Below, one piece after another: positions 16,859 to 26,537 of a DNA stretch of 64,000 nt. The translations under genes were made by a program, and so were the position numbers. This DNA comes from Psychrobacter jeotgali. GTDB lineage: Bacteria; Pseudomonadota; Gammaproteobacteria; Pseudomonadales; Moraxellaceae. How positions within the stretch are numbered: position 1 is the stretch's first letter; each line of letters starts with the position of its first letter. Location of the stretch: positions 2,604,001 to 2,668,000 of the forward strand of contig NZ_CAJHAF010000001.1 of the NCBI RefSeq assembly GCF_904846315.1. Reading direction: 5' to 3'. A model generated the notes under the pieces. It was not told where the DNA came from. It did no database searches and worked only from the letters and a program-made list of their open reading frames with translations.

Positions 16859-18466
16859 ATGATTACTGAACATCTAGTAGATATGTCGCGCTTACAATTT
16901 GCGGTAGTAGCACTTTACCACTTTTTGTTTGTACCGCTGACACTAGGATTAGTTTGGTTTTTGGTCATCATGGAAGCTGTCTATGTGACCACTGGAAAAC
17001 AAATTTGGAAAGATATGACCCGTTATTGGGGCAAACTATTTGGTATTAACTTTGCTCTCGGGGTGACGACTGGTATCACTATGGAGTTCCAGTTTGGTAC
17101 CAACTGGTCTTATTATTCACAATATGTGGGTGATATTTTTGGGGCTCCGCTAGCCATTGAAGGGCTAATGGCCTTTTTCTTAGAGTCGACTATGGTGGGC
17201 TTATTCTTCTTTGGGTGGAATAGACTGTCCCGAGTGCAGCATTTAGTGGTTACTTTTTTGATGGCGGTAGCGACTAACTTTTCCGCATTGTGGATTTTGA
17301 TTGCCAACGGCTGGATGCAAAATCCTGTCGGTGCAGAGTTTAATTATCAAACCATGCGGATGGAGATGACTGACTTTGCCGCTGTACTTTTGAACCCGGA
17401 TGCCCAAAATAAGTTCGTGCATACGGTCTCGGCAGGTTATGTGGTCGGTTCGGTATTTGTGCTCGCTATCTCTGCCTTATATTTGCTGCGTAAGCGTGAT
17501 GTTGAATTTGCCAAGCGCAGCTTTCAGGTCGCCGCAGCTTTTGGTTTTGCGTCGATTTGCAGCGTTATTGTACTAGGTGATGAGTCAGGTTACTCGATAG
17601 GTAAAGCTCAGCAAACCAAAATGGCTACTATAGAGGCAATGTGGCATACCGAACCAGCTCCAGCCTCTTTTAATTTGATTGCCAGTATCAATGAAGAAGA
17701 AGAGAAAAATAACTGGGAGCTACAAATACCTTATGCCATGGGTATCATCGGTACCCGCTCTTTTGATGAAGAAATACCAGGCATTCACGAAATCAAAGAG
17801 ACCAACCGTGAGCGTATTATTACAGGTATAACGGCGGTGACGCTATTAGAGCAGCTACGTCAAACTCCTGACGATATGGCACTTAGGAATCAGTTTGATG
17901 AGGTTAAAGACGATTTAGGTTTTGGTCTATTACTCAGAAAATATACCACTGACGTCTCGCAAGCGACGCCTGAGATGGTACAAAAGGCAGTAGATGATAC
18001 TATTCCTAAAGTAACACCGATGTTTTGGTCATTCCGTATTATGGTCGGTTTGGGCTTCTTGATGTTAGCGTTATTTGCCATCAGCTTATGGTATAGCCTT
18101 AAGGGAACTTTCCCCGAAAAGAAATGGTTGCTCAAATGGGCGGTCATTATGTTGCCAGCGCCTTGGATAGCCGCTGAGCTTGGTTGGATTGTATCTGAGT
18201 ATGGTCGTCAGCCGTGGAGTATTTATGGCGTCCTACCCACGCATATCTCAACGTCAAATATTGGCGTAGCGAATGTGTATTGGTCGCTTGCTGGGTTTGT
18301 TGGGTTTTATACCGTGCTGTTGATTATTGAAGTCTATCTGATGGTCAAGTATGTCAAGTTAGGGCCAGGTAGTCTGGGCACTGGACGTTACTACGGTGAA
18401 GAGGGTAACGATAAGATGCGTAATGTGACCCCAGCTTCAGATCAGGAGGTGAATCATGTTGTTTGA
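16859..18466 (+). CDS. cydA: Cytochrome bd ubiquinol oxidase subunit I
   Basis: Heme-bearing catalytic subunit of the high-affinity quinol oxidase in the inner membrane. The 535 residues include all key ligands two positions offset from E. coli: His21 (heme b595), His188 and Met395 (heme b558), with Glu101 and Glu109 of the proton path. A long E. coli-type Q-loop (about 240-390) contains GYSIGKAQQTKMATIEAMW. GRQPWSIYGVLPT is conserved. TTAGGAGTTTAGT is a strong ribosome binding site. The stop overlaps the cydB start by eleven bases, indicating coupling. Confidence 0.98.
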   Translation: MITEHLVDMSRLQFAVVALYHFLFVPLTLGLVWFLVIMEAVYVTTGKQIWKDMTRYWGKLFGINFALGVTTGITMEFQFGTNWSYYSQYVGDIFGAPLAIEGLMAFFLESTMVGLFFFGWNRLSRVQHLVVTFLMAVATNFSALWILIANGWMQNPVGAEFNYQTMRMEMTDFAAVLLNPDAQNKFVHTVSAGYVVGSVFVLAISALYLLRKRDVEFAKRSFQVAAAFGFASICSVIVLGDESGYSIGKAQQTKMATIEAMWHTEPAPASFNLIASINEEEEKNNWELQIPYAMGIIGTRSFDEEIPGIHEIKETNRERIITGITAVTLLEQLRQTPDDMALRNQFDEVKDDLGFGLLLRKYTTDVSQATPEMVQKAVDDTIPKVTPMFWSFRIMVGLGFLMLALFAISLWYSLKGTFPEKKWLLKWAVIMLPAPWIAAELGWIVSEYGRQPWSIYGVLPTHISTSNIGVANVYWSLAGFVGFYTVLLIIEVYLMVKYVKLGPGSLGTGRYYGEEGNDKMRNVTPASDQEVNHVV

Positions 18467-19583
18467 TTATGAAACCCTAAAAATCATCTGGTGGTTGTTG
18501 GTCGGCGTGCTGCTTATTGGCTTCGCTATTATGGATGGTCACGATATAGGCGTTTGTACGTTATTACCGTTTGTCGGTAAAAATGATGAAGAGCGCCGAA
18601 TTATTGTCACGACCGTCGGCGCGCACTGGGAAGGCAACCAGGTTTGGTTTATCACCGCAGGCGGGGCATTATTTGCCGCTTGGCCTATGGTTTATGCTAC
18701 TGCCTTTAGTGGATTTTATTGGGCCATGATGGCGGTATTGTGGGCGATGTTCTTTCGTCCAGTTGGTTTTAAATACCGCAATATGATCAAAGACCAACGC
18801 TGGCGCAACTCTTGGGATTGGGGGCTGTTTATCGGCTCATTTGTCCCTGCAGTGGTCTTCGGTGTGGCCTTTGGTAATCTATTTTTAGGCGTACCTTTCA
18901 ATTTCGATAGTAATCTACTGTCCACTTATACTGGTACTTTTTGGCAACTGCTGAATCCATTTGCTCTGCTTTGTGGTTTGGTTAGCGCTGCGCTGCTTAC
19001 TATGCAAGGGGGGACATTTTTAGCCCACCGTACTGTAGGTGTGATCCAAGAGCGTACTATTCGCTATACCATGTTTGCTGCAGTAGCGCTGGTGGTATTG
19101 TTTGTTGCTGCTGGTCTTTGGATACAGAATATCGACGGCTACGTTATTACTTCAGTGGTTGATACTGGCGGTTTGCCCAATGTGCTCGGTAAAGAAGTCG
19201 CCACGCAAACTGGGGGCTGGATGACTAACTTTGCCACCTATCCATGGGCATGGGCTTTTCCAGTATTAGGAGTGTTGATGCCTTTAGTAACAGTAGCTTT
19301 ATTAAAGATGGGTAAGACGTTAACGTCATTTGTCACCTCAAGTATTACGGTCTTAAGTGTGATTATGACTGCAGGGGTGGCGTTATTCCCCTTTGTCATA
19401 CCGTCATCAACCTATCCAAATGCAAGTCTAACTGCTTGGGATAGTGTCTCAAGTCATCTAACGCTTATGGTTATGCTCTACGCGGTGATTATCTTTATAC
19501 CGCTCATTGTGATGTATACCAGCTGGGCTTATAGCATTATGCGTGGCAAAGTGACAGCGGCCTATATGCGTGAAAATAGCTAG
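18456..19583 (+). CDS. cydB: Cytochrome bd ubiquinol oxidase subunit II
   Basis: Structural membrane partner of CydA. The 375 residues match the E. coli length (379). Conserved family blocks are FAIMDGHDIGVCTLLPF, GAHWEGNQVWFITAGGALFAAWP, FRPVGFKYRN and FPFVIPSS. About eight to nine hydrophobic segments are visible. The gene begins inside the end of cydA and is followed after 39 bp by cydX. Confidence 0.97.
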   Translation: MLFDYETLKIIWWLLVGVLLIGFAIMDGHDIGVCTLLPFVGKNDEERRIIVTTVGAHWEGNQVWFITAGGALFAAWPMVYATAFSGFYWAMMAVLWAMFFRPVGFKYRNMIKDQRWRNSWDWGLFIGSFVPAVVFGVAFGNLFLGVPFNFDSNLLSTYTGTFWQLLNPFALLCGLVSAALLTMQGGTFLAHRTVGVIQERTIRYTMFAAVALVVLFVAAGLWIQNIDGYVITSVVDTGGLPNVLGKEVATQTGGWMTNFATYPWAWAFPVLGVLMPLVTVALLKMGKTLTSFVTSSITVLSVIMTAGVALFPFVIPSSTYPNASLTAWDSVSSHLTLMVMLYAVIIFIPLIVMYTSWAYSIMRGKVTAAYMRENS

Positions 19584-19622
19584 ACAAATTACTGAAATAT
19601 ACAATAATTTGGAGAGAGAAAT

Positions 19623-19766
19623 ATGTGGTATTTTGCTTGGGTATTAGGACTAGGGTTTGCTGTATTACTGTCCATTGTCAATGCGGTTTGGTTAGAGAAC
19701 GAACAAGGTCGTATCGATGCCTTTTCATCTGACAATAAAAAACCGAAAACATCTGACGATGAGTAA
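19623..19766 (+). CDS. cydX: Cytochrome bd-I accessory subunit CydX
   Basis: A 47-residue single-helix protein starting MWYFAWVLGLGFAVLLSIVN, nearly the E. coli CydX opening (MWYFAWILG), followed by AVWLENEQ and a charged tail. CydX is a stable small subunit needed for activity and stability of cytochrome bd. GGAGAGAGAAAT gives a good ribosome binding site. The tail is longer than in E. coli (37 residues). It closes the cydABX operon just before a terminator. Confidence 0.93.
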   Translation: MWYFAWVLGLGFAVLLSIVNAVWLENEQGRIDAFSSDNKKPKTSDDE

Positions 19767-19858
19767 CTGCTTACACAAACCTAAGTAAGCCTAAAATAGT
19801 TTGCTAATATAGTTATTAGCACAAGCCTTATCAGCATTATTTATAACATAGATACAAA

Positions 19859-19888
19859 GTGAGCTCATAGGAGCTCACTTTTTTTTGA
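19859..19888 (+). terminator. Terminator of cydABX
   Basis: GTGAGCTC / GAGCTCAC stem with loop ATAG followed by eight T residues or more, 92 bp after cydX. Confidence 0.88.
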
Positions 19889-19967
19889 TAAGATAGACGG
19901 ACTAAATATAACCTTTTAGATAGACCCTTCCCATTACTAACTATTGTCGTGATAAAGAGTGATTATT

Positions 19968-21269
19968 ATGAGTACTAAGAACGAACAGCTTTTTGCCCAA
20001 GCCCGTAAACATATTCCGGGCGGGGTGAACTCCCCAGTACGTGCTTTTGCTGGAGTTGGTGGCACACCAGTCTTTATGCATCGTGCTGAAGGTAGCAAGA
20101 TTTATGACACCGAAGATAATGCTTATATTGACTATATCGGTTCTTGGGGACCGATGATTTTGGGTCATGCGCATCCAAAAGTGATTGATGCGGTCAAAAA
20201 GGCGGCGGACGATGGCTTAAGCTTTGGTACGCCAACACCTTTTGAAACCACGGTTGCGGACAAAATATGTGAGATCGTTCCTAGCGTTGAGATGATCCGT
20301 ATGACCAGTTCCGGTACTGAGGCGACCATGAGTGCCATTCGTTTGGCGCGCGGCTACACTCAGCGCGATAAAATCGTTAAGTTTGAAGGCTGTTATCACG
20401 GTCATTCAGATAGCTTATTGGTAAAGGCCGGCTCGGGCATGCTCGATATCGGTGAACCGACCTCAAAAGGGGTACCAGCAGATTTTGCCAAGCACACCAT
20501 TACCATTCCTTTTAACGATCCACAAGCGATAAAGGATTGCTTTGAAAAATGGGGAGAGCAGATCGCTTGCGTTATCGTTGAGCCTATTGCCGGTAATATG
20601 AATATGATCATCCCTGAGCAGGCTTTTCATGACACTTTACGTGAGCAGTGTACCAAGCATGGTGCGGTACTGATCTTTGATGAAGTGATGACCGGTTTTC
20701 GCATAGGCTTAGATGGCGCTCAAGGTCACTTTGGCATTGAGCCTGATCTAACTTGTTTTGGTAAGATCATCGGCGCAGGTCTGCCAGTGGGCGCTTTTGG
20801 TGGCAAGCAGGCTATTATGGAACATATCGCCCCGATGGGCGGCGTTTATCAAGCGGGTACACTGTCAGGTAATCCGCTAGCAATGCGTGCTGGTATTGCG
20901 ATGTTTGAAGACTTAACCGTCGATGGCTTTTATGATGAGCTATCTGCTAAAGTAGACAAGCTGGTAGATGGGTTTCAAGCGGCAGCTGACAAACACGGTA
21001 TCAATCTGCGCACCAATAAACTGGGCGGCATGTTTGGTTTGTTCTTTGTCAAAGACAGCGAGACCAAGACGCCACGTAACTTTGATGACGTAACGGCCTG
21101 CGATATGGATGCGTTTAACACCTTTTTCCACGGTATGCTAGAGCGTGGCATTCATCTGGCACCTTCTGCTTACGAGGCAGGCTTTATGTCGATTAAGCAC
21201 AGTGATGAAGATCTAGAGGCTTCTATTAAAGCTGCTGATGAGATTTTTGCCCAAATGGCCAAGGCTTAG
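19968..21269 (+). CDS. hemL: Glutamate-1-semialdehyde 2,1-aminomutase
   Basis: PLP enzyme converting glutamate-1-semialdehyde to 5-aminolevulinate, the C5-pathway step after HemA (also in this window). 433 residues. The PLP lysine is Lys266 in [17 protein letters not shown]; other family blocks are [46 protein letters not shown] and [10 protein letters not shown] start at the ATG at 19968 rather than the GTG three codons earlier. A palindromic terminator follows. Confidence 0.97.
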   Translation: MSTKNEQLFAQARKHIPGGVNSPVRAFAGVGGTPVFMHRAEGSKIYDTEDNAYIDYIGSWGPMILGHAHPKVIDAVKKAADDGLSFGTPTPFETTVADKICEIVPSVEMIRMTSSGTEATMSAIRLARGYTQRDKIVKFEGCYHGHSDSLLVKAGSGMLDIGEPTSKGVPADFAKHTITIPFNDPQAIKDCFEKWGEQIACVIVEPIAGNMNMIIPEQAFHDTLREQCTKHGAVLIFDEVMTGFRIGLDGAQGHFGIEPDLTCFGKIIGAGLPVGAFGGKQAIMEHIAPMGGVYQAGTLSGNPLAMRAGIAMFEDLTVDGFYDELSAKVDKLVDGFQAAADKHGINLRTNKLGGMFGLFFVKDSETKTPRNFDDVTACDMDAFNTFFHGMLERGIHLAPSAYEAGFMSIKHSDEDLEASIKAADEIFAQMAKA

Positions 21270-21340
21270 TTGGTGTAGGCTGGATTTTTAATCTAGCTTA
21301 CAATCGTTTGTACTAAGTTAAGAGCTAGGTATAAATAAAA

Positions 21341-21371
21341 ACAGCATCATATATATGATGCTGTTTTTTTA
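21341..21371 (+). terminator. Terminator of hemL
   Basis: A perfect palindrome with arm ACAGCATCATAT (21341-21364) followed by a run of T residues. Confidence 0.85.
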
Positions 21372-21397
21372 TGAGTAAATAATAGGGCTGACGGCTA

Positions 21398-21838
21398 TTA
21401 CTTCTGTCTTACTTTATCGAGCTTAGCGTCTTTTAGGCTGACCTTGCCACGCCATATATCACCGTACATCCGTATATCGCTGGCAAAGCTCTGTAGCGGA
21501 TATTTAAAAGTGGCAGGTTTATTTTTTTCAAAGAAAAAGTGACCCACCCAAGCGCAAGCATAACCGGCGGCAATCCCTTTAATTAGTGGTTTGGGTGAGC
21601 GATCTTTGATTGATTTGGTCAGTCCCAATAGTCCAAAAGTGCTACCAGCGAAATGCAGACGACGGCAGGCAATATTTTGATGCTCTTCTAAATAGAAGTC
21701 GTAAAACTTTTGCTTGGCAGGCTTATCTGTTTTGGCAACATTATTAGTAGTGCTGGCATTGATAGGGCTATCAGTAGCAGTGTTGGTGTCAGTGTTTGTC
21801 TTAGACGTATCTTGTGTTTGGGTATCTGAGCTTTTCAT
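21398..21838 (-). CDS. DUF962 / Mpo1-like membrane-associated protein
   Basis: The 146-residue product has a Thr/Asn/Asp-rich N-terminal ~45 residues and then the DUF962 core: FYDFYLEEHQNIACRRLHFAGS, AAGYACAWVGHFFFEKNKPATF, YPLQSFASDIRMYGDIW. The conserved histidines match the Mpo1 (YGL010w) family, whose yeast member is an Fe-dependent 2-hydroxy fatty acid dioxygenase. Only the family match is seen here; bacterial function is unproven. AAGGAAGCAAGT precedes the ATG. It converges on hemL. Confidence 0.85.
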   Translation of the reverse strand: MKSSDTQTQDTSKTNTDTNTATDSPINASTTNNVAKTDKPAKQKFYDFYLEEHQNIACRRLHFAGSTFGLLGLTKSIKDRSPKPLIKGIAAGYACAWVGHFFFEKNKPATFKYPLQSFASDIRMYGDIWRGKVSLKDAKLDKVRQK

Positions 21839-22174
21839 ACTTGCTTCCTTGCTAGTGAGTGGATTGTCTTTTATTTACTATATTTCAAGCATACATTAAA
21901 GAAGATCAGCTAAACAATGATTGTTTATGAACTACTGAGTTAAAAACATTAAGCGTTATCGTAGCTTTAACTCTCAAGTAATGACTTAAAAGTTCTCGTA
22001 AAATTCCCTTATTAGTCCTACTATTGAATGCAATATCATCCTTGTCAGGGTTTGGCATAAATGCTTTAATGACGCTGATTATTGGGGTTATAAGCGACCT
22101 AACAAGCAAGGCGTATCTCCTTGTAGTCAAACCCCTTATCTTTTTATTTATCCCTATATAGTGGTTGTCTTTTT
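21839..22174. other. Intergenic region before ppx
   Basis: A 336-bp divergent spacer. A 74-codon minus-strand open frame (21906-22130) has no recognisable domain and no good ribosome binding site, so I do not call it. No repeat or RNA was identified. Confidence 0.35.
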
Positions 22175-23704
22175 ATGCTCAATAAATACCTTGAAAACCC
22201 ACCGCTCGCTGATGACGAACTTATGGCTGCAATCGATATTGGCTCTAATAGCTTTCATCTAGCCATTGCTCGTCTCGATCATGGAGAAGTGCGAAAAGTC
22301 GTATCGATGTCTGAAAAGGTACAACTAGCGGCAGGCTTAGATGAGCATAATGTATTAAGCGCGGCGGCTGAAAAGCGTGGTCTGGATTGCTTAAGCCGTT
22401 TCGTTGCTCGTCTTGACTCAGTATCGCCTGAGCGCATACGGGTGGTGGCTACCAATGCTTTACGTCAAGCCAAAAATGCTGATGATTTTATTGAACGAGC
22501 TAATGAAATATTGCCAAAGCCTATCGAGATTATCGCTGGACGAGAAGAGGCTCGGCTCATCTATTTAGGGGTTTCTCATACTAATGGTAGTAGTGATAAG
22601 CGCCTGGTTCTTGATATTGGCGGCGGTTCAACAGAGTTCATCATCGGCGAAGGGTTTGAACCTTTATTGACTGAAAGTTTGCAGATGGGCTGTGTGGCTT
22701 ATACCAAAAAGTTTTTTGCCGATGGACAGATTACCAAAGAAGCCTTCAATAAAGCCATGACGTCTGCACGAAAAGAGATACTCGCTATTAATGGTCAGTA
22801 TCAAAAGGTAGGTTGGAGTAGCGTTATTGGCTCTAGCGGAACCATTAAAGCGGTGCGTAATGTGCTGGTCTCCAAAGGCTGGTCTGATGATCAAGAGCGC
22901 GTGACTTATCAAGGTGTCAAAAAACTAGAAAAGTTATTGATCAAAATTGGTAATGTTGAGGGTATTGAATTAGAAGGGGTCAAAGAACACCGTAAGGCTG
23001 TTTTTCCAGCAGGAGTGGCGGTACTGCGGGCAGCGATGAAAGTGCTCGGTATTGATACCATTACCTACTCAGATGGTGCCCTACGTGAAGGGGTTTTGTA
23101 TGACATGCTGGGACGTTTAGCTAGTGAAGATGTCCGTGATCGTAGTGTATTGGCATTAATAAAACGTTATTCAGTGGATAAAAAACAAGCCAGACAAGTG
23201 GTCAGAACCAGCAAGCATCTGTTTAAACAAGTTAAAGGCGAATTGCAATTGAGCAGTGATGATGCTGATGTATTGAGACGGGCAGCTTATTTGCACGAGA
23301 TTGGTTTGGCGATTAGTCACAGTAGCTATCATAAGCACAGCGCCTATTTGCTTGAGCACTCAGACATTCCAGGGTTTTCGCAGGTTGATCAAAAACGCCT
23401 GGCGCAGTTGATGCTCAGTCATAGACGTAAGCTAAAAACTGAAGTGCTTGAGCAAGTATGTCATATCGGCGGTAATCAATTAGTCTATCTATGTTTGCTG
23501 CTACGCTTGGCGGTGCTTGCTCATCATAGCCGCAGTGAGTATGAATTACCTTTATTACAGCTAGAAATTACCGATAGCCATTGCTGGCAGATTACGGCGG
23601 CGACGGATAAAGAGCATTATGCGTTTTTGTTAACAGACTTACAGGCTGAGATAGAGCAATTTGCGAAATGGAACATTAAACTTAGTGTGGTTGAAAAAGT
23701 GTGA
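22175..23704 (+). CDS. ppx: Exopolyphosphatase, Ppx/GppA family
   Basis: Hydrolyses inorganic polyphosphate processively, or pppGpp in the GppA branch. The 509 residues show the ASKHA phosphatase motifs AAIDIGSNSFHLAIARL near the N terminus, VLDIGGGSTEFIIGEG (about 148-163) and GSSGTIKAV. The C-terminal HD-like helical part contains AAYLHEIGLAISHSSYHKHSAYLL, typical of long gammaproteobacterial Ppx. No clear ribosome binding site precedes the ATG. Ppx versus GppA cannot be settled from sequence; length and order of motifs favour Ppx. Confidence 0.9.
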   Translation: MLNKYLENPPLADDELMAAIDIGSNSFHLAIARLDHGEVRKVVSMSEKVQLAAGLDEHNVLSAAAEKRGLDCLSRFVARLDSVSPERIRVVATNALRQAKNADDFIERANEILPKPIEIIAGREEARLIYLGVSHTNGSSDKRLVLDIGGGSTEFIIGEGFEPLLTESLQMGCVAYTKKFFADGQITKEAFNKAMTSARKEILAINGQYQKVGWSSVIGSSGTIKAVRNVLVSKGWSDDQERVTYQGVKKLEKLLIKIGNVEGIELEGVKEHRKAVFPAGVAVLRAAMKVLGIDTITYSDGALREGVLYDMLGRLASEDVRDRSVLALIKRYSVDKKQARQVVRTSKHLFKQVKGELQLSSDDADVLRRAAYLHEIGLAISHSSYHKHSAYLLEHSDIPGFSQVDQKRLAQLMLSHRRKLKTEVLEQVCHIGGNQLVYLCLLLRLAVLAHHSRSEYELPLLQLEITDSHCWQITAATDKEHYAFLLTDLQAEIEQFAKWNIKLSVVEKV

Positions 23705-23893
23705 TAAAAGTGGATGCTTCACCTATAAGTATTACAAAATGTACAGAGAGCAGTAATGCTATAAGCCTATAATTTGTGCTACTATAAGTTTTATTGAGTT
23801 TACAGGTGTACTTATTTATACTTGTTTGCTACTTAAATTTATCATTATAGCTAATAGCACACCACCATATAAAACGACCAAAAGGATCTGTCT

Positions 23894-24697
23894 ATGAGTA
23901 CTGTTTGGGACAGCGTACAGCTTGCACGGCATGCCAAACGTCCATTATTTATGGACTATGTTAATCAGATGTTTACTGAATTTGATGAGCTGCACGGCGA
24001 CCGAGCTTATGCTGATGATAAAGCCATTATTGGCGGTCTGGCACGTTTTGCAGGTAAGCCTGTGATGGTTATCGGTCAACACCGTGGCCGGAGTACTCGT
24101 GAGCGAATTGCCCATAACTTTGGCATGGCGAACCCTGAAGGTTACCGTAAAGTTATCCGCTTAGTAAAAATGGCTGAGCGTTTTAATATTCCAGTTATGA
24201 CCTTTGTCGATACCCAAGGTGCTTATCCGGGAATTGGCGCTGAGGAGCGTGGACAGGCGCAAGCCATTGCTGAAAGTATTGCGGTGTTCTCCAGCCTTAA
24301 AACACCTATTATCGTCACTATTATTGGCGAGGGTGGTTCAGGCGGGGCACTTGCTATTGGCGTTGGTGACAAAGTTAATATGCTGCAAAACAGCATTTAT
24401 TCAGTGATTTCTCCTGAAGGCTGTGCTTCTATCTTATGGAAAACCGCTGAAAAAGCCCAAGACGCCAGTGAGGCTTTAAAATTAAATGCGTTTAACTTGT
24501 ATCAAATGGGCCTCATTGATGCGGTTATCGAAGAGGGTGAAGGTGCTCATCTGCAGCCGCAGCCGGTGATGAATTCATTAAAGGCGCTACTGACTGAGCA
24601 ATTGAATGAAATCGTAGATATGGATGCTCACGAGCGCTGTGAGAAGCGTTATGAAAGGCTTAAGAGCTTTAATTCAGAAGTTATGCTCCCAGCCTAA
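23894..24697 (+). CDS. accA: Acetyl-CoA carboxylase carboxyltransferase subunit alpha
   Basis: Alpha subunit of the carboxyltransferase that makes malonyl-CoA for fatty-acid synthesis. At 267 residues it lacks the N-terminal ~50-residue helical region of E. coli AccA (319), as also in Acinetobacter, and begins close to the crotonase-type core. Conserved blocks: [72 protein letters not shown] and [24 protein letters not shown] precedes the ATG, so the short form is likely genuine and not a misplaced start. Confidence 0.95.
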   Translation: MSTVWDSVQLARHAKRPLFMDYVNQMFTEFDELHGDRAYADDKAIIGGLARFAGKPVMVIGQHRGRSTRERIAHNFGMANPEGYRKVIRLVKMAERFNIPVMTFVDTQGAYPGIGAEERGQAQAIAESIAVFSSLKTPIIVTIIGEGGSGGALAIGVGDKVNMLQNSIYSVISPEGCASILWKTAEKAQDASEALKLNAFNLYQMGLIDAVIEEGEGAHLQPQPVMNSLKALLTEQLNEIVDMDAHERCEKRYERLKSFNSEVMLPA

Positions 24698-24727
24698 CGT
24701 TCAATTGGTTTTTAATGCTAAGATAAA

Positions 24728-24755
24728 AGCGTGCTATTTTGTAGCACGCTTTTTT
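24728..24755 (+). terminator. Terminator of accA
   Basis: AGCGTGCTA / TAGCACGCT stem, loop TTTTG, followed by a T-run. Confidence 0.88.
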
Positions 24756-24803
24756 ATACCTTTTTTATCTCACAAAGCCAATAGGAATAAATAAGATTGA
24801 CCT

Positions 24804-26345
24804 ATGACTAGCCTCTCTATTAAACCGTACCCAATCGAGCCTATAGCAGAGCATTTACTGCCAGATCAAGGGCTTGCTGATGCTTTATTAGCCAGTATAG
24901 ATGAATATCGGGATCAGTTACGGGGTCGCCGTATTTGGCTGGCTTGTAGTGGTGGTCGAGACTCTCTCGCCTTAGCGGCGCTGTGTTCACAGCTTTATCG
25001 TCAAGGGAGTTTGCCATTTTTGCCGCAGCTCTTGCATGTCGATCACGGCTGGCAAGCAGATAGCAAGTATTGGGCCGCGCATGTTGCCAAGTGGGCACAA
25101 ACTCAGCAGCTACCTTGTCAGGTGTTGCAGGTAACGGTGCAAGGAACGGATGAGCAAGCTGCAAGGCAGGCACGCTATCAAGCTATGCTTTCTCATATCA
25201 ATCAACAGGATGTTTTGCTGTTAGCTCATCATGCCGACGACCAAGCGGAGACGGTACTTATGCGCCTTATTCAAGGTGCAGGGGTCAAAGGTCTCTCCGG
25301 TATGCAGCCGTGGCGGGTACAAGTGCGAGGGGCGCAGCACCATATATTATGGCGACCTTGGTTGTCCGTGCGCCGCACAAAGATTACTGCTTATGCTGAG
25401 CGCCTACAGCTGCCTTATATTGATGATCCTACCAATGACAGCGGCGATAATGTACGTAGCGGTTTACGGATTGCAGTGCTGCCGGTATTAGGTGGTTATA
25501 ACTCCAATGCTATTGAAAATATCGCCCGTAGTGCGCAGCTATTAAGCGAGGCACAAGCTATTGTGAGCGAACAAGCGGCGCAAGATTTACAGCAAAGCGC
25601 TATCGATCAGCTTAGATTTGGATCGGCGCAGCAAGTGTTAGATATTGATGCTTTGAGTAATCTACCGATTTATCGCCAGCGCCAGCTACTGCATTTTTGG
25701 TTGTCGCAGGATGAGCCGCTGCCGCCCTCAAAGCAGCTGGTGGATGAGGTGTTGACTCTCACCCAGCGTGATGACCACGATCATCAAACTCAGCTTGATT
25801 GGCATGCTAGAAAACAGTCTTACAGCATCTTTCGTTACCGCCAGCAGCTTTATCGGCTCAGTCATGGTTTACTCAATTGGCTAACATTGCCGATTGATGA
25901 ACAAACGCAGCTATTGGCTGACTTTACCTTATCCGCTGATAAAGAGTTAATCATTAATGTACGTAAAAGTGTAGATTATCATTGGCAATTCACCTTAGCG
26001 CTAGATGATGTATTGCCCTTTATTGATAGTAATGAGCACAATAGCGACAACCAAAAGTTAACCTTAAACGTAGCAGCACTGAGTCGGCGACAACGTATTC
26101 ATACTAAGCTGGCGAATCGTCCACAAGCAGGCAAAAAACTCTATCAAACCTTAGGCATCCCGGTATGGCTACGTGACAGCCTAGTGGTCATTAGCCTCAA
26201 ACTTGCCGACAGTAATTATGAATATCCGCTATTATTGCTTTCTCCTTTTGAGAGTTGGGTCTTGGTTAATGATAGCTCAAAGGAAAATACAGCGATGATT
26301 AGAGGCGATAATTGGTTTAATAATAAGCTGAGAGTTCATGAATAA
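24804..26345 (+). CDS. tilS: tRNA(Ile)-lysidine synthase
   Basis: ATP-dependent enzyme that converts C34 of the CAU-anticodon tRNA-Ile to lysidine so that it reads AUA. The PP-loop motif is ACSGGRDSLALAAL near residue 48. Further blocks are LLHVDHGWQ, LLAHHADDQAETVLMRLIQGAGVKGL and RPWLSVRRTKITAYA, then the DDPTN/R region. The C-terminal substrate-binding part (about 340-500) is present. At 513 residues it is longer than E. coli TilS (432). It follows accA beyond a terminator, the same neighbourhood as accA-tilS in other gammaproteobacteria. Confidence 0.95.
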   Translation: MTSLSIKPYPIEPIAEHLLPDQGLADALLASIDEYRDQLRGRRIWLACSGGRDSLALAALCSQLYRQGSLPFLPQLLHVDHGWQADSKYWAAHVAKWAQTQQLPCQVLQVTVQGTDEQAARQARYQAMLSHINQQDVLLLAHHADDQAETVLMRLIQGAGVKGLSGMQPWRVQVRGAQHHILWRPWLSVRRTKITAYAERLQLPYIDDPTNDSGDNVRSGLRIAVLPVLGGYNSNAIENIARSAQLLSEAQAIVSEQAAQDLQQSAIDQLRFGSAQQVLDIDALSNLPIYRQRQLLHFWLSQDEPLPPSKQLVDEVLTLTQRDDHDHQTQLDWHARKQSYSIFRYRQQLYRLSHGLLNWLTLPIDEQTQLLADFTLSADKELIINVRKSVDYHWQFTLALDDVLPFIDSNEHNSDNQKLTLNVAALSRRQRIHTKLANRPQAGKKLYQTLGIPVWLRDSLVVISLKLADSNYEYPLLLLSPFESWVLVNDSSKENTAMIRGDNWFNNKLRVHE

Positions 26346-26537
26346 AGTCTATAAAAAGACTTTTTAATAAATGAACTTCAATCATTTTAGTGCTGATTTT
26401 AAGCTTTTTAATTTAATAAACGAGAGCAATAGCAGTATGTTAAACTAAGCATCATTTTAGCAAGTGTCGTTTTAGATAGCTTTCAGCTTGAATATCTTAG
26501 AATGTTGCCAGTATGGGACGGTAGTTAGGAGATTAGC

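Noticed and set aside
21906..22130. Minus-strand open frame of 74 codons upstream of ppx
   Set aside because: No ribosome binding site, no recognisable domain, lies in an AT-rich divergent promoter region.
23894..24697. AccA considered truncated
   Set aside because: The short N terminus has a good ribosome binding site and matches the short AccA form known in Acinetobacter, so the gene is intact.
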